In this document: one piece after another, positions 48,000 through 60,117 of the stretch | How positions within the stretch are numbered: position 1 is the first letter of the stretch | Layout of the letters: the number at the start of each line of letters is the position of its first letter | Assembly: GCA_043228905.1 (NCBI GenBank) | Contig: JBHGNT010000001.1 | Span: forward strand, 8,184,001 to 8,248,000 | DNA: 64,000 nt | From: Azolla caroliniana | Taxonomy: Eukaryota > Polypodiophyta | Reading direction: 5' to 3' | The notes under the pieces: generated by a model | The model's database searches: none | The model's input: the letters and a program-made list of their open reading frames with translations, nothing else | Told to the model about the DNA's origin: nothing | Program-made: the position numbers and the translations under genes

Positions 48000-50840
48000 G
48001 ACATCTGGTTCTGCTTTTAGTGTTGTCTGGCTTTCGATGTCGGCTTCTGTGCGACTTTCAGTGCCGGTATTTTCATGGCAGTTTCGGTTCCTCCCCCTCA
48101 AGCCTATGACAAAGGCTTGGGTCGATTGCTTTCACCCATCATGGATCACGAGCCACTTCTGTAGAGCTCTCAAGCTCTTGTTCGGCCGCTACCTTCATCG
48201 TGAAGGCATAATGATGGGCCATGTACTCGTTGTAGCTGAGCCAAGTGATGGGATTCTTCTCTCTAGAAGAACGTCGAAGTTTTTCGCTCGCCAATGTGAG
48301 CGCCTTCTTTACTCCGAGTGTCTACATGATGGGTACACCAAACTCACTGTCTATTGAGAGAGCCGACACATCCAAATCACTGTCGTCGGAGTGGTCAACT
48401 TCGTATTCGGGCATCTTACCTTTGCCTTTGTCCGATTTCGAACTTGGTCGCGACGTGCTTTGGTCGCTTGAAGGCTTCAGTGGTCCACTTAGCTCGATGG
48501 AGCTTGGAGTGTCCTTTGGTGGAGGACATGTTCAAATATTGTCCTCCGAGTTGACGTTCAACTCTTCCTCGGTCAAGCCAGGTGGAGCCGAATCGGGCTT
48601 ATACCAAGATGTTGATTTGTCGAAGACTACGTCTCGAATTACCCGAACCGCTCGGGTCGAAGGGTTATAGCACTTGTATGCCTTCTTCTCGGATGAGTAT
48701 CCTATGAGGATACATTTCTTCGACTTCGCCTCAGGCTTATGTCAATTTTCATTCGGGATGCGTACATTCACAATGCTTCTGAACACCTTGAGTTGCGACA
48801 CGATCGGCCTCCTTCCAACAAGGAGCTCATATGGAGTTAGCTCATGTACTCCATTAGTGGTGCATCGATTCATGAGATAGAGGGCCATGGATGCCGCTTC
48901 GGCCCAATAGAAGTTCGGCATGTGCTTCTCATGCATCATGGCGCATGCTACCTCGAGTATTTGCCGATTCTTCCTTTCAGTGATTGCATTTTGTTGGGGT
49001 GTGTGTTGGCATGAGAAATCTCTCTGAATGCATTCACTTTGGAGGTAGGAGGTGAACTTGTCGGAGAAGTACTCCTTGCCTCCATCTAATCGTAGGCAAC
49101 GAATGTGTGGACCGATTTCTTTTTCAACTTGCCCCTTGAGCTTTTAGAAGTGGGAGAGCACTTCACTCTTCTTCTTCATCGAGGAAGATCCATGTGTAGC
49201 GCGAGTGGTCGTCAATAAAGGTTACGTAGTATCGGCATCCGCCGATCCTCTGCGTTTCAGCCGGTCCCAATACATCCAAATGTATGACCTCGAGGAGGCC
49301 TTTGCTTGCGGAGCTCTCCTTCGGGAATGGGAGTCGATGTTGTTTGTCGAGTTGGCATGCTTCACATACTCGGTTGACTCGTTTCAACTTGAAGGTCGGA
49401 AGTCCGATGATGACTCCCTTTGTTTGCATAGCTCAGAGCCGTTGGAGGTTGATGTGGCCGACTCTCTTGTGCCACAACTCGATGTTCGTCTTAGTTTTGA
49501 CACCTTTGGCATACATGGCTGATTTCACCTCATTCAAATTGAGGATGAACATATGACCATCTCTCCATCCCTGAGCTATGATTCGGTCTTCTTTCTCGAT
49601 AAAACATCCTTCGTTGTTCAAACGAACTTGCATGCCTTGCTCCATGATTTGGCCGACCGAGACTAAATTCTTTGTTATTCTAGGCACGTGCAAGACATTC
49701 TTGCTGCAATTGTTTTGGCCGTCGTTTCCGAATAGAACGTTACCGATGCGTCGAATGGGATGTGTGGTTTCGTCTCCTATCTCTATGAAGCCGGGTCGAT
49801 CCGGCATTCTTAAGCCACGAAACCACTCTTGGTGTGATGTCATATGATGTGAGGCACCGGAGTCGATGAACCACACGTGGAATCAAAGGCCGATAGAGTT
49901 TGCTCTATGTCTCATTACAAATAGTCCACCGTAATCGTCATATTCAGAGTTGGTTGCGTAATTTGTAAGTTGTCGTCTTGTCGAAGTTGACTCGCTTCTT
50001 CTTTTTTGGTACTCCTCTCGGTGGCCGATTTTGCCGCAATAGTTGCAAGTTGCGGGCCACGTTTGTCGACATTGTTCGGCATGGAAGCTCCCCCTTCTTC
50101 CGAAGGTTCCTCAATGGATTCTGTCTTGTTGTCGAAGGTTTGAGTTCCCTTCGTTCGATGGGTTAAATTGATCTCTTCTACCGCCTCGACCTTGTCCTCG
50201 ACCACCAACTAAATTCAAGAAGAACATTTGTCTTTCCGACGTCTTGGTCTTGGTTCGGACGTGGTTCTCTTCGACCAATAGCATTGATTGAAGGTCGAAG
50301 AACGAAGGAGGGTTTTCTCTCACTAAGATTGCCACCATTAACGAGTCGAATCATTGTTCAAGGCCGCCCAAACATACTTGAACCATCTCGTCTTCGTCGA
50401 CATTTATGTTGATGGAGCCAAGCGAGTCGCAAATGCTCTTGATCTTGGAAATGTAATCCGACACAGACATATCTTTTTGTCAAATGTCGTTTAACTCTTG
50501 TCGGAATTAAAGCTTTCGGGCGGTCATGCTGCTAGCGAAACTTTTCTTTAAGTTCGCCCACACTTCTTTAGGTCTCTTGGCGTCTTTGCATCTCGAATGT
50601 GGCTAAGCATGTGGTCGTGGACACATGTTGTTAAGCAATACATGACTCAACTTGCGGCTTGCTCCCATGTTGAGTAGTCGGTGTTCTTTTGATTGGGTCG
50701 GTTTTCTTGTGAGTCGTTAATGTAGCTCCAATACCCTTGGCCGACAAGGTATTGGCTCATCTTGTACTCCCAAGATGATTAATTGCTCTGGTCTAGCTTT
50801 TCACTAGTGAGTGAGCTACCCATTTGTGTGTTCATGTTGA
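48000..50840 (-). pseudogene. Copia gag-pol remnant
   Basis: Minus-strand readings, in several frames with stops: gag with STWEQAASCVMYCL and AKRPKEVWANLKKSF (about 50540-50700); a zinc knuckle whose last Cys is lost (CNYCGKIGH, about 50040); protease WFIDSGASHHMTSH and a pre-integrase domain ending LWHKRVGH (49433-49876); integrase TFIDDHSRYTW (about 49190-49230) and NFYWAEAASMALYLMNR (48742-48939); then DVVFDKSTSW and LSYNEYMAHHYAFTMK (about 48200). After an EVARDP-WVKAID segment near 48110, where reverse transcriptase normally begins, the sequence runs directly to the polypurine tract. Confidence 0.85.
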
Positions 50841-50991
50841 TCTAGTGTCTTCCTTTTTTGTTTTTCTTCCTGTGGTCACATACACGTGCTACGAATCGGC
50901 ACTACGGTAGCCGATAGCCAGATTTTGTCGTCGCCATCTCAAACACACAATCACGGAGTCGAGTGGGCTTAGTGGATGTGCTAAACCACAT

Positions 50992-51003
50992 GCTCTAATA
51001 CCA
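50992..51003 (-). other. Primer-binding site (tRNA-iMet type)
   Basis: TGGTATTAGAGC on the minus strand directly after the 5' LTR; the usual Copia form is TGGTATCAGAGC, one mismatch. Confidence 0.85.
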
Positions 51004-51437
51004 TGTTAAGAATTAGGTAATTAACTACGAGTTAATTAGTACCTAATTATGTGATTAAGTTAAGCAAAAGATTAAGTGATATGTGTGTGTATCTATGTGA
51101 TGGGAAGTAACGTGGAAGTTTACACTTATGAACAACTAGACAAGATGGGGATGATTAACTATATTTAAAAGCATCTTCAAATACAAAAATACCCACTATG
51201 AGGTATATATACATCTCATGTGAAAAGGTGCACATGTGTGAGTAGAATATAGGTACTAAGGTGTAAGACCTATATTAAATGAACATGGGAGTGGAGGATC
51301 TACAATGTATCCCACTCAAGTACAAAATCTTATTTAAGGCTTTAAGGTCAACACACTAACTAGATTCTATCTAGGTAACTACAAAGTTACGCGTGTTAAC
51401 TAAACCACAAAACTAAGTTGAGCTTGATATCTCAACA
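51004..51437 (-). repeat. 5' LTR of the minus-strand Copia element
   Basis: 434 bp, bounded by TGTTGAGATATC and TTCTTAACA on the minus strand. Confidence 0.93.
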
Positions 51438-52972
51438 AATAGATAGATAGATTTTATTATCATCTTCGGAGGTCAAATATGACATATGAGACCAAAAATA
51501 TTACATTTGACGTAATTCATGTAAAAGTGAGTAGTGATTCTCAATGTTCGAGAACTTTAGCAATGAATGTTGCAATTGAGATTGCACATTATGGTTGTGA
51601 GAGAAAGTTGTGTAAGGATTGGTCGGTCAAAGATGTGTGGAAAGCATGGTTGAATATGATCAAAGGCAGAGAGAGCATTTTATCAAAGTGTGCTACTCAA
51701 ACTCTTGAACTTGTTTAGGGCAAAGTATGCATAGCCAACCACTCTCATCACTTTGTTGATGCGTGGGGGGTGGAGCCAAGATCAGCTCCACCCCCCTCCC
51801 AAAGGAGTTCAAATGTGAGAAAGAGGGAGAGAGAGAGAGAGATGCACATAGAATGAGAGAGAGGGAATCGAGACAGACACGGTTAAGGGGTAACTTCAAT
51901 ATATTTCTCCTTCTTTTCATGCCCCATGGGTGGGGTTTAAATAGTACAAGATCTAATGAAGACATTATAAAAAGCCAAATGGGGGTAGTTACACCTACCC
52001 ACCTCACACATTAATATTTCATATTACACCGTACACACCTTACACATTACACCATTAACCTTCCCGTACACCTATACGGGTAACATACATACTTGTGGCC
52101 CAATGCCACGTCTCACATCACGATGTATCTAAGTCGCATGGAAGCAATGGTTTGGATGGCAGACAATAGAACAAGATGGGCTCTAACTAAATTGGGCAAA
52201 ATCCCAAAGAAATATAGAGAGAATTTGGTAAGGTAGTGAACCTTGACATTCCACAATGGTATTTTGTAAATAAGAAAAACATATTTAGTTCAAAGGAGGC
52301 TTAAATAAAAAAATGTCTTCAAAGTTGGCCATTAGTTAACCCACACATCTAATAACTTAATACTTTTGAATTTTATATCTCATCCCTCAAAATCTATTTC
52401 TAACTACATGTTGTGAAAATCCCATATATATTTGCTCCATAAAATAATCAAGTTGAGAACATATTGATAGCGAAGAGTTAACTTGCCATAAGGCCCTTTC
52501 AAACAATGATTTATACATGTCTATTGATTGAATGCAAAAGTCAAAAAAGATGGGGAAGTGATCCATATGTCGTACAAGTGCAATATGAAGTAATTCAAGT
52601 AAAAAGAATTTGGTGTTGTCGTGATGTGGCGTGCTCGAGTGTGGGAAAAACCGACGAAAGGGGGGGTCAAAATGTGCATGTGCAATGTGTGTGCACACAA
52701 AGGCAATTAATTGTGCACATGCAAAAGAAAAGGGAAAAGAAAGGGTGGAAAGGAGGTATACAAACTCGTGTAAAAGTAAGAGAGAGAAGAGATAAAAAGT
52801 AGAGAGGAGACATGCTATTAATTTCTACATATACGATTATATATTACATTATAGAGAGTTAATGGGCTAGTAGATAGACATATTGACTCACAGCTAAAGG
52901 TGCACAATTCAAATTCAGTCTTGTAATGCAACGTGATTTAAGAAATTTTATTCGTTTTGCATTTAAGACGAA
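51438..52972. other. Intergenic sequence between the two LTR elements
   Basis: No gene is supported. The 79-codon frame at 51479-51718 has no recognised domain, although DVWKAWLNMIKG is loosely LINE-like. A GA-rich patch lies at 51820-51870, and AT/AC-rich sequence at 52000-52090 has repeated TACACC/CACATTA words. Other frames here are short shadows. Confidence 0.45.
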
Positions 52973-54194
52973 TGTGGCGATCCCCCTTCCTTTTTTTCCT
53001 ATAAAAGGAGGTCGAGGGGGGCTCATTTGGGAGGACAATTTTGAGAGGAGCGGACTATCACCATTTTTCTTTCGGAGCTCTTCATCTTCATCTTCACCAT
53101 TTTTCTTCATTTCATACCCCTTCATCCTCTCATCACCACGTGCTCGTCTTCTTCATGTTGGCACTCAAAGTGCTCGTTTACGGTGCTCGTGAGCCCGAGC
53201 CTCATTGGTTCGGCGTTGCTTCGCCCCCGTTCGTCGTTGCGAGCCCATGTGCTCGTCGTTCGGGTGGTCGTGGTTCATTGAGGTCAGCATTTTTGTGGTG
53301 CTCCTGTGCTCGTTTTCTATGTGTTCGTGCTTGGTGTTCCCATTTGCTCTTGTCTCTAAGGGCATTTAGTATTTATATTTTGTTGAGCTTGTGGTCAACT
53401 AGAAATTGCCACATTGTAATCAACCCCTATTTTATAAAGGGCACTCTTGCATTGCAATCGAACTTACATATCTACTTCTTTAGCCAATGTCAATCGTGTT
53501 TTCTTTGTACAATTCTCGTCTCCTTGTACGTTTTGCCGTCTTGTGACGAGGGAGCGTTTCGGGCGTGCCCATGCACCTCTCCTCCTCATAAAGGCGTACG
53601 AGCATTCGTGCGTGTGTTTTGTGTCTTCCTTGTACATTTGGTCGTCTTGTGACGAGGGAGCGTTCAGGCTTGCCCATCCACCTCGCCTCCTCATAAAGGC
53701 GTACGAGCATTCATGCATGTGTTTTGTCCCTTTCCTTGTACGTTCGGCGTCTTCTGACAAGGGAGCGTTCAGGCGTGCCCATACACCTCTCCTCCTCATA
53801 AAGACGTACGGGCGTTCGTGTTTGTATTCTCGTCCCTTTCCTTGTACATTCGGAGTCTTGTGATGAGGGAGCGTTTGGGCGTGCCCATGCACCTCTCCTC
53901 CTCATAAAGACATACGGGCATTCGTGATTGTGTTCTCGTCCCCTTGTGCGTTCATATTGCGTGCTCATCTTTGCTTGTACCCATTTGATCACTTGGCTCA
54001 TGCAGTGATCTCGAAAACTCGACGAGTCGTGATCAACGAAAGCCATCGGCCATACAAAAAGGGCAATGAGCCCTTGCCCGGGAAGTAGTCTTATCGTAAA
54101 GCAAGCCTCGGGTCTTCTCTATCCCTTCGTACTCCCTAGTCCAAGACCCCTGTGGTCCCGGCCAAATAACACACACGCGTGAAACTTCGCAACA
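52973..54194 (+). repeat. 5' LTR of the Gypsy element, with internal tandem repeats
   Basis: CCTATAAAAGGA at about 53008 is a strong TATA box, which would make U3 very short if the start at 52973 is right. Between about 53523 and 53940 lie four units of about 106 bp, each with CTTGTAC.TT, GTCTTGTGACGAGGGAGCGTT, GTGCCCATGCACCTCTCC and TCATAAAGGCGTACG. Long open frames on both strands here follow the repeat and are not genes. Confidence 0.8.
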
Positions 54195-54199
54195 TAAAT

Positions 54200-54215
54200 T
54201 GGTGAACCCGACGTG
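54200..54215 (+). other. Putative Gypsy primer-binding site
   Basis: TGGTGAACCCGACGTG lies five bases after the end of the 5' LTR, where the tRNA primer site is expected. The tRNA species was not assigned. Confidence 0.6.
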
Positions 54216-54255
54216 AAAGGGCGGCAAGGGAGATCCAAGATGTGAGGGGAAATCT

Positions 54256-56610
54256 ATGAAGTGATGGCAGCGGCGGTGGATCGCTTGGTAAATGCCTGAG
54301 AAGGCATCACCGGCCTGGACCGGGCCATAGAGACGGTGGTTAGCACAACGGGTCGGTTCAATGGAAGAGATACCACGAGCTATTTGGACGCCTATAAGGC
54401 CGAAATGCTTATGCGAAACGTCCCCGATGATAGGCAGCTAACCGGACGCTAGAGTGGTAACGATGAGTATCCACACAAAGGTACTCGAGATCCAAGCGGA
54501 CTATCGCAATTGGGAGGAGTTCGAAGAAAGACTCCTCGAGAAGTACGGCCTTGATGACTCACTCAGAATTTCGAAAAGCGATCTAATGGAGTGGGTTGAG
54601 CTTCCCTACAAGGGGAGAAATACTATGCCTCTCTAGGGGAAAGTTCAAAAGAGAAAAAGTGGATGAAGCGGAAAGGAGGGTCCAAGAAGCAACCGGGTGG
54701 AAGGATCCGGTGGAAGAAAAGACAGGGTTAGTGGAAGCCGCTTGCCAAAACTACGAAGTAATGGTAGAAGAGAAGAAGGTAGGAAATTACGAGGGAGCTG
54801 ATCCATTAAGGAAATACAACGCTTGAGGTGCACAAAGAAAGGAAGAGCCGAACAAGTCTCAAGCATGTGACGAAAGATGGAAAGAGAAGGGGATCCCCCT
54901 CAACTTCAAGATTTGCTCGGAGATCGAACAAGCAACGGACTTGAAGACGGTAGTGGAGGAAAGGATTCTCGATAGTTGCGTAGAGTTTATTCTACGAGAG
55001 GTCCTTGAAATTGCCAAGAAAGAATTCCACGAGGTCATCATTGATAACAATCGGCAACGGTTCGGTTCGGTTTGAGAGGGTCCAAACCGAACCGTTTAAA
55101 TTTTTTGAAACTTGAACCAAACCAAACCAAACCATGAAACCATTAAAATCAAACCGTTAAACATTTTTCAAACCATTAAACCATTAAACCATAAAAACCG
55201 TGGTTTCTTGGTTCGGTTTCGATTTTCAACATAGGTCAAATTTTTAATTTTTAATTTTTTTAAATTTATAATATTTCATTTTTTTTAAATTTTACAATTT
55301 TTAAGATGTTCCTAAAATGTGAGAATAAGGTCTAAAAATGAAAAGATGGTTTAAAAATAATTTTTTAAATTTTTTAAAATAAAAAAAAAATCATTAAACC
55401 ATTTAAACCACGGTTTCGCGATTCGGTTCGGTTCAAACCGAACCGTTGCCGATTGTTAATCGTCGACCTAATGAAAAGGAAGAGGCTCTCGATGGAGCAA
55501 GAAGTGGAAAAGCCCGCGATTGTAAATGCATTGTCAATTGAGGTGCCCAAGGAAGACGAAGATTATGTGGACAGTCACTACACGAGGCCGCATTGGGCAA
55601 GAGCAACAACGGAGACACCAGTATGAGTCGGAGATGTAAAAGAGCCGGTTGTAGCATTGATCGATCATGGCTCTAAGATCAACCTTATGTCCATGGACTT
55701 TTGTAAAAAGGGAAAGTGGTCGATCAACACGAAGCACGGGTTAAAGATTAGAGCGGCGACCCGAGCAACCGAGGAGCTATACGGGGCTTGCCCGAATGTA
55801 CAGGTGAAGGTTGGGGACATAGAAATAGATCAACATTTCTTCGTTCAAGAGACGTCCTCACACCCAATAATCACTGGTGAACCATACATCACGGCGGCTC
55901 ACATGGAGACGAAGGTGTTAGACAACGGGTCGGCATATGCGAGGGTCAAGAGCCAAGATGGGAAGCATTCGGTCCAATTCCTTACAGTGAGGCCCAACCA
56001 TGAGCGCAATCGAGCCTCTCTCAAAGGGGAGTTCCGAGAGGATTTTTTATGCGGGCTATTAAAGAGTGGGGCCGCAATAGCCAGAGGCAAACTAAGACCC
56101 TAAACCCTTGCAAAACTATTTTATGTAATAGGAAACAATTTTGGTTCTCCGAAAATGGAGCTTGTAAAATTACTAGTTTAAGTGATAGAGATAAGCCTAG
56201 GGCCAAGAGATACGAAAGGTATCTCAAACAATGTAATTTATTAGGGGAAGATGACACCATAAGCGGCACCATGGAGGCGGTCTCGTTCAACGACACTCTC
56301 GAAGAGATGGAGAGGATAGTCGCTCCAAGCCTCAATGAAGACAAGGTAATTCTAGTCAACTCAGTTGACATGTACACCGCCATCGAAGAGCTTGGGCGGT
56401 TGATCGAGGAAGCGAGGACAGTCAAGGTGCAAACAAAGTTCAAGACCGTGGACAAGAAGGTGAAGCATGTGGCTGCCCCATTGCCGAATGATAGTTGGGA
56501 TCGGATAAAGGGGGTAGTGGTTGATCCTAGCTTGCAGGACCCTCAAGGCATATGGCACCGGTTCACTGACGAGACGCAACAGAAGCTCCAGATTGGTGGG
56601 GGTGGCTTCC
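54256..56610 (+). pseudogene. Gypsy gag-protease remnant, interrupted by a MITE-like insert
   Basis: The gag part shows RFNGRDTTSYLDAYKAEMLMRNVPDD, split as RFNGRDTTSYLDAY then KAEMLMRNVPDD, and a following NWEEFEERLLEKYGLDD segment, with several stops. After the insert at 55047-55456, an aspartic-protease-like reading runs from about 55641 (ALIDHGSKINLMS with D-H-G-S at the active-site position) to QHFFVQ and HPIITGEPYI. The linker ends GGGGFL at 56605, just before the Copia insertion. Confidence 0.75.
55047..55456. mobile_element. 410-bp MITE-like element in Gypsy gag, TA target duplication
   Basis: ACAATCGGCAACGGTTCGG at the left and its complement CCGTTGCCGATTGT at the right are perfect inverted ends, continuing into GGTTCGGTT palindromic motifs. 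TA flanks both ends (55045-55046 and 55457-55458). Removing the insert plus one TA rejoins an open gag frame (...VIIDNRRPNEKE...), which confirms the boundaries. The interior is AT-rich with AAACC/GGTTT words and no coding. TA duplication suggests a Tc1/mariner or similar transposase, but the ends are not the common Stowaway ends. Confidence 0.85.
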
Positions 56611-56614
56611 TATT

Positions 56615-57219
56615 TGTTGGGATTACGGTCCCTCCGGATGGGATGGTCGGATGTCCGGAGATGAATGACGACAAGCCCGGTTGCGGTTTCGGAACTGGAT
56701 GATGAAGACCCCGACTTCGGAGCCGGACGACGAATGTACCCGGAGAGAGATCCGGATGCGGGGACATATCTGTGAATATGTTTGCCAAGGGCCCTTGAGG
56801 CTATAGTTGTAAATAGCCCTAAAGTCATATGTGTATAAATATGACTTAGGGCAAACAGTTTTGATGTTGCTACTCATTTTTCTGTTTTTCCACTCAAGAG
56901 GAGTGAAGAGAGAGCAGCCGTGAGAGAGATAGAGCGTGAGAGACGAAGAGGTCGACGCCTCTGTGTAATTCCGCCGCCTGTGGCGAGGACAACGAGCTCA
57001 AGGTCGTCGCCTTGCAGCTCGCCATTGTATATTTCTCTGTGCATAGTTTTGGTTCGGAGTCTTATACTCCCGTGGTTTTTTCCCGTACAGGGTTTTCCAC
57101 GTTAAATCGTGTGTCCACTTATTTACTTTTGCATTACCCATTTTCTGCAACAACGATTCGTGTGTTTCCTTGGTTGTGGCCGAGAGGTGAAGTTTGGAAA
57201 GTGTCGATTATTTCCATCA
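56615..57219 (+). repeat. 5' LTR of the young Copia
   Basis: 605 bp, TGTTGGGATTACGG...TTATTTCCATCA, with a TATA-like TGTATAAATATG near 56830. Confidence 0.97.
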
Positions 57220-57222
57220 ATT

Positions 57223-57234
57223 TGGTATCAGAGC
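57223..57234 (+). other. Primer-binding site (tRNA-iMet type)
   Basis: TGGTATCAGAGC, the canonical plant Copia primer site, directly downstream of the 5' LTR. Confidence 0.92.
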
Positions 57235-57279
57235 GAGCTGCTGCAGAAAATGGAAGGCGGCGGCAGCGGGTAGCCGGGG

Positions 57280-60117
57280 ATGATGGTGCTGAATGCGCAG
57301 AATTACGCCGACTGGAAGATCAAGATGGAGGATCTTCTGATTGTTCGGGACCTGTACGAACCGATTGACAGGTCGGAAATACCGAAGGGGGTACTTGAGT
57401 CGGAATGGAGGCTTCTAAACCGGAAAGCCGTTGCAACCATTCGGCAATACGTCGACGTGAGCGTTCTACAACATGTGGCGAACGACATCAACGCATATGA
57501 GATGTGGCGGAAGCTGTCGGGCCTCTACGAGAGGAAGAATGCGTTGAACCGGACCTCCCTGATGAGGAAGATAGTGAACCTCAAGTACCGGGACGGCGAG
57601 AGTATGGTGGAACACGTAAGCACGTTCATGGGATTCGTGAACCAGCTTGCGGCGATCAAGTTCCCGCTGGAGGATGCAATGCAAGCCATCATTCTGATGT
57701 GTACATTGCCGGAAAGCTGGGAGAACTTGGTGGTGACTCTCAGCACCTCCTGCACGGAAGATAACTTGTCCCTACAAACGGTAAAGACAAGTATTTTGAA
57801 CGAAGAAGCGCGTCGGAGAGATAAAGAACCAGCCTCCGACTCGAAGGCGCTGCTTACCGAATCGGAACGGGGAAGACAATGGAACCGGAGTCCGCAAAGA
57901 CGGGAGAAGTCGGGGACCCGGTCGCAGTCAAGAGGAAGACCCACATGCTTCCACTGTGGGAAGCCGGGGCACTTCCGGAAGAATTGTCGGCATTACCGAA
58001 AGGACAACGGAGCCGACGACACCGATTCGAAGAAGTCACCGGAGAGAAACGGTGCATACCGGGGAGCCACGGACCGGAGAGGTCCGGATCGGCGAGGGCA
58101 GGACCGGAAAGGAACGACGGCACTCGCGGCAAGTGAAGAAGAGATAATGCTCATTACCGAAGAGAGGGAGTTGAACCTTGCCGGTGAAGAGATGACCTGG
58201 GTGGTCGATTCCGGAGCGTCGTTCCACCTGACCCCGGAGAAGAAATACTTCTCATCCTACACAACCGGTGAGCACGGCTGTGTCCGGATGGGAAATGAAG
58301 GTACATGCCGGATTGCCGGCATAGGAGACGTGTGGCTAATGACATCAACCGGATGCAAGATGCTGCTGAAGGATGTTCGACACGTTCCGGAGGTTCGATT
58401 GAACCTGATTTCGGCCGGGAGGCTAGACGATGAAGGCTACACGGGTAGCATCCGGAACGGTGTCATGAAGTTCAGCAAAGGGAGCCTGATAGTCGCTCGG
58501 GCCCGGAAGGTCAACACACTGTACCTGATGAATTCCCGGCTATGTCCGGAGGAGCTGAACGTGGCAGCTGACACTGCCGGTGAGCTGTGGCACAAGAGAC
58601 TGTGCCACATGAGTGAGAAGGGGATGAAGAGGCTTGCAGAAGACAACCTTATTCCAGTGAAGCATGTGCACCTGGAGAAGTGCACCGATTGCCTGGCCGG
58701 TAAGCAGAACCGAACCTCCTTCCACTCAAGGCCACCGACGAGACGTAGCGCACCATTGGAGTTGGTGCACACTGATGTGTGTCAGGTAGAAACGAAGTCA
58801 CATGGCGGAGCCCAGTACTTCGTAACATTCATTGATGATCACAGCCGGAAGCTGTGGACGGCACCGTTGAAGACAAAGGACCAAGTGTTGTGCGTCTTCA
58901 AAGAACTCCACGCGAGAGTGGAAAGGGAATCCGGCAAGAAGCTGAAAGCGATACGAGCAGATAACGGAGGGGAATACCGGGGGCAGTTCGCGGAGTACTG
59001 TCGCTCGAAGGGAATCCGGCTCGAGTTTACTGTGCCGAAGACGCCGGAACTGAACGGGCTGGCCGAGAGGATGAACCGGACCATAATGGAGAGGGTCCGG
59101 AGTATGCTGGCGCATGCGGAATTACCCAAGGGGTTTTGGGCTGAGGCGATGTCAACGGCGACATACGTGATAAACAGATCACCCTCAGTACCTTTGGACG
59201 GAGACACGCCGCAGAGAGTGTGGACCGGTAGGGAAGTATCCTACCGGCATCTGAAGGTGTTCGGGTGTCTCGCATACGTGCATGTGGCAAAGGACCGGAG
59301 AGGAAAGCTAGATCCAAAGACCCGGCCATGCATATTCCTCGGTTACGGCGATGACGAGTTCGGCTACCGAGTATGGGACCCGGTCGACAATAAGATATTC
59401 CGGAGTCGTGATATCATCTTCATGGAGAACAAGACACTCGCCGACTGGGAGTCGGAGAAGAAGATGAAGAGCTCCAAGTCGACCGGTGAGGATAAACTCT
59501 ACGAGGAGCAGTCCCGACCGGCAAGGGACCGGTTAACACTCGAAGATCCGGCCGAAGAAGATGAAGAAACAGAACCGGCCGAAGAAGATGAAAATGATAC
59601 CGGAACCGGCCCCGATCCCGAAATGGATTCGGATGAAGAAGAATCGGAAGAACCGGTTACCGAAGCTCCGGAACGGAGATATCCTCTAAGAGAGAGAAGG
59701 GCTCCCCGGAGATTTCCGGAACCAGAGCACGTGCTGCTAACCGACGAGGGGGAGCCGGAGAGCTTTGAAGAAGCGAAGCATGACACCCATAGCCGCAGGT
59801 GGTTAAGTGCCATGCAGGAGGAGATGGATTCCCTGCATGAGAACCACACATATGAACTTGTGGAGTTGCCGAAAGGAAAGCGGGCACTTCGAAACAAGTG
59901 GGTGTTCAAGCTGAAACCGGGAGATGTCGGAAACCCCCCGAGATACAAAGCCAGGATCGTAGTGAAGGGGTTTCCAGCAGAAGAAGGGCGTCGACTTCGA
60001 CGAGATATTTGCCCCGGTAGTGAAGATGACCTCCATCCGGACGGTGTTGAGCATAGCGGCAAGCGTGGACCTCGAGGTAGAACAGATGGACGTGAAGACG
60101 GCATTCCTTCACGGTGA
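57280..60117 (+). CDS. Copia gag-pol polyprotein, truncated by a frameshift in reverse transcriptase
   Basis: 945 codons open from ATG 57280. An earlier ATG at 57250 meets a stop after seven codons. Order: UBN2-type gag (about 5-200), zinc knuckle CFHCGKPGHFRKNC (223-236), protease WVVDSGASFH (Asp310), pre-integrase ELWHKRLCH, integrase with TDVCQ (Asp499), DNGGEY (Asp561) and NGLAERMNRT, the chromodomain-free integrase tail, an acidic linker rich in EEDE, and the start of reverse transcriptase (WLSAMQEEMDSL, NKWVFKLK, ARIVVKGF). At about 59971-59975 a one-base change in a T-run shifts the frame; the remaining 48 codons after VVKGF are out-of-frame reading. The continuing reverse transcriptase frame is the next feature. 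Confidence 0.93.
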   Translation: MMVLNAQNYADWKIKMEDLLIVRDLYEPIDRSEIPKGVLESEWRLLNRKAVATIRQYVDVSVLQHVANDINAYEMWRKLSGLYERKNALNRTSLMRKIVNLKYRDGESMVEHVSTFMGFVNQLAAIKFPLEDAMQAIILMCTLPESWENLVVTLSTSCTEDNLSLQTVKTSILNEEARRRDKEPASDSKALLTESERGRQWNRSPQRREKSGTRSQSRGRPTCFHCGKPGHFRKNCRHYRKDNGADDTDSKKSPERNGAYRGATDRRGPDRRGQDRKGTTALAASEEEIMLITEERELNLAGEEMTWVVDSGASFHLTPEKKYFSSYTTGEHGCVRMGNEGTCRIAGIGDVWLMTSTGCKMLLKDVRHVPEVRLNLISAGRLDDEGYTGSIRNGVMKFSKGSLIVARARKVNTLYLMNSRLCPEELNVAADTAGELWHKRLCHMSEKGMKRLAEDNLIPVKHVHLEKCTDCLAGKQNRTSFHSRPPTRRSAPLELVHTDVCQVETKSHGGAQYFVTFIDDHSRKLWTAPLKTKDQVLCVFKELHARVERESGKKLKAIRADNGGEYRGQFAEYCRSKGIRLEFTVPKTPELNGLAERMNRTIMERVRSMLAHAELPKGFWAEAMSTATYVINRSPSVPLDGDTPQRVWTGREVSYRHLKVFGCLAYVHVAKDRRGKLDPKTRPCIFLGYGDDEFGYRVWDPVDNKIFRSRDIIFMENKTLADWESEKKMKSSKSTGEDKLYEEQSRPARDRLTLEDPAEEDEETEPAEEDENDTGTGPDPEMDSDEEESEEPVTEAPERRYPLRERRAPRRFPEPEHVLLTDEGEPESFEEAKHDTHSRRWLSAMQEEMDSLHENHTYELVELPKGKRALRNKWVFKLKPGDVGNPPRYKARIVVKGFPAEEGRRLRRDICPGSEDDLHPDGVEHSGKRGPRGRTDGREDGIPSR

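Larger units (their letters stand above)
47529..51437 (-). mobile_element. Decayed Copia LTR retrotransposon lacking reverse transcriptase/RNase H
   Basis: LTRs at 47529-47969 and 51004-51437 are direct repeats bounded TG...CA. On the minus strand the 5' LTR (right) is followed by TGGTATTAGAGC, a tRNA-iMet-type primer site, and the 3' LTR (left) is preceded by a purine tract GAGGGGGCG. The inner part reads gag, zinc-knuckle remnant, protease and integrase in order, then stops at the start of reverse transcriptase. The element is 3.9 kb, against about 5 kb for intact relatives. Flanks GATAG/AATAG are a near-match duplication inside a GATA microsatellite. The LTRs have diverged visibly, so the insertion is old. 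Confidence 0.93.

Noticed and set aside
48674-50166. Plus-strand open frames across the minus-strand Copia
   Set aside because: They are antisense shadows of gag, protease and integrase.
53041-53892. Long open frames on both strands (up to 203 codons) in the Gypsy 5' LTR
   Set aside because: They follow the 106-bp tandem units and recur in the 3' LTR; no protein family is visible.
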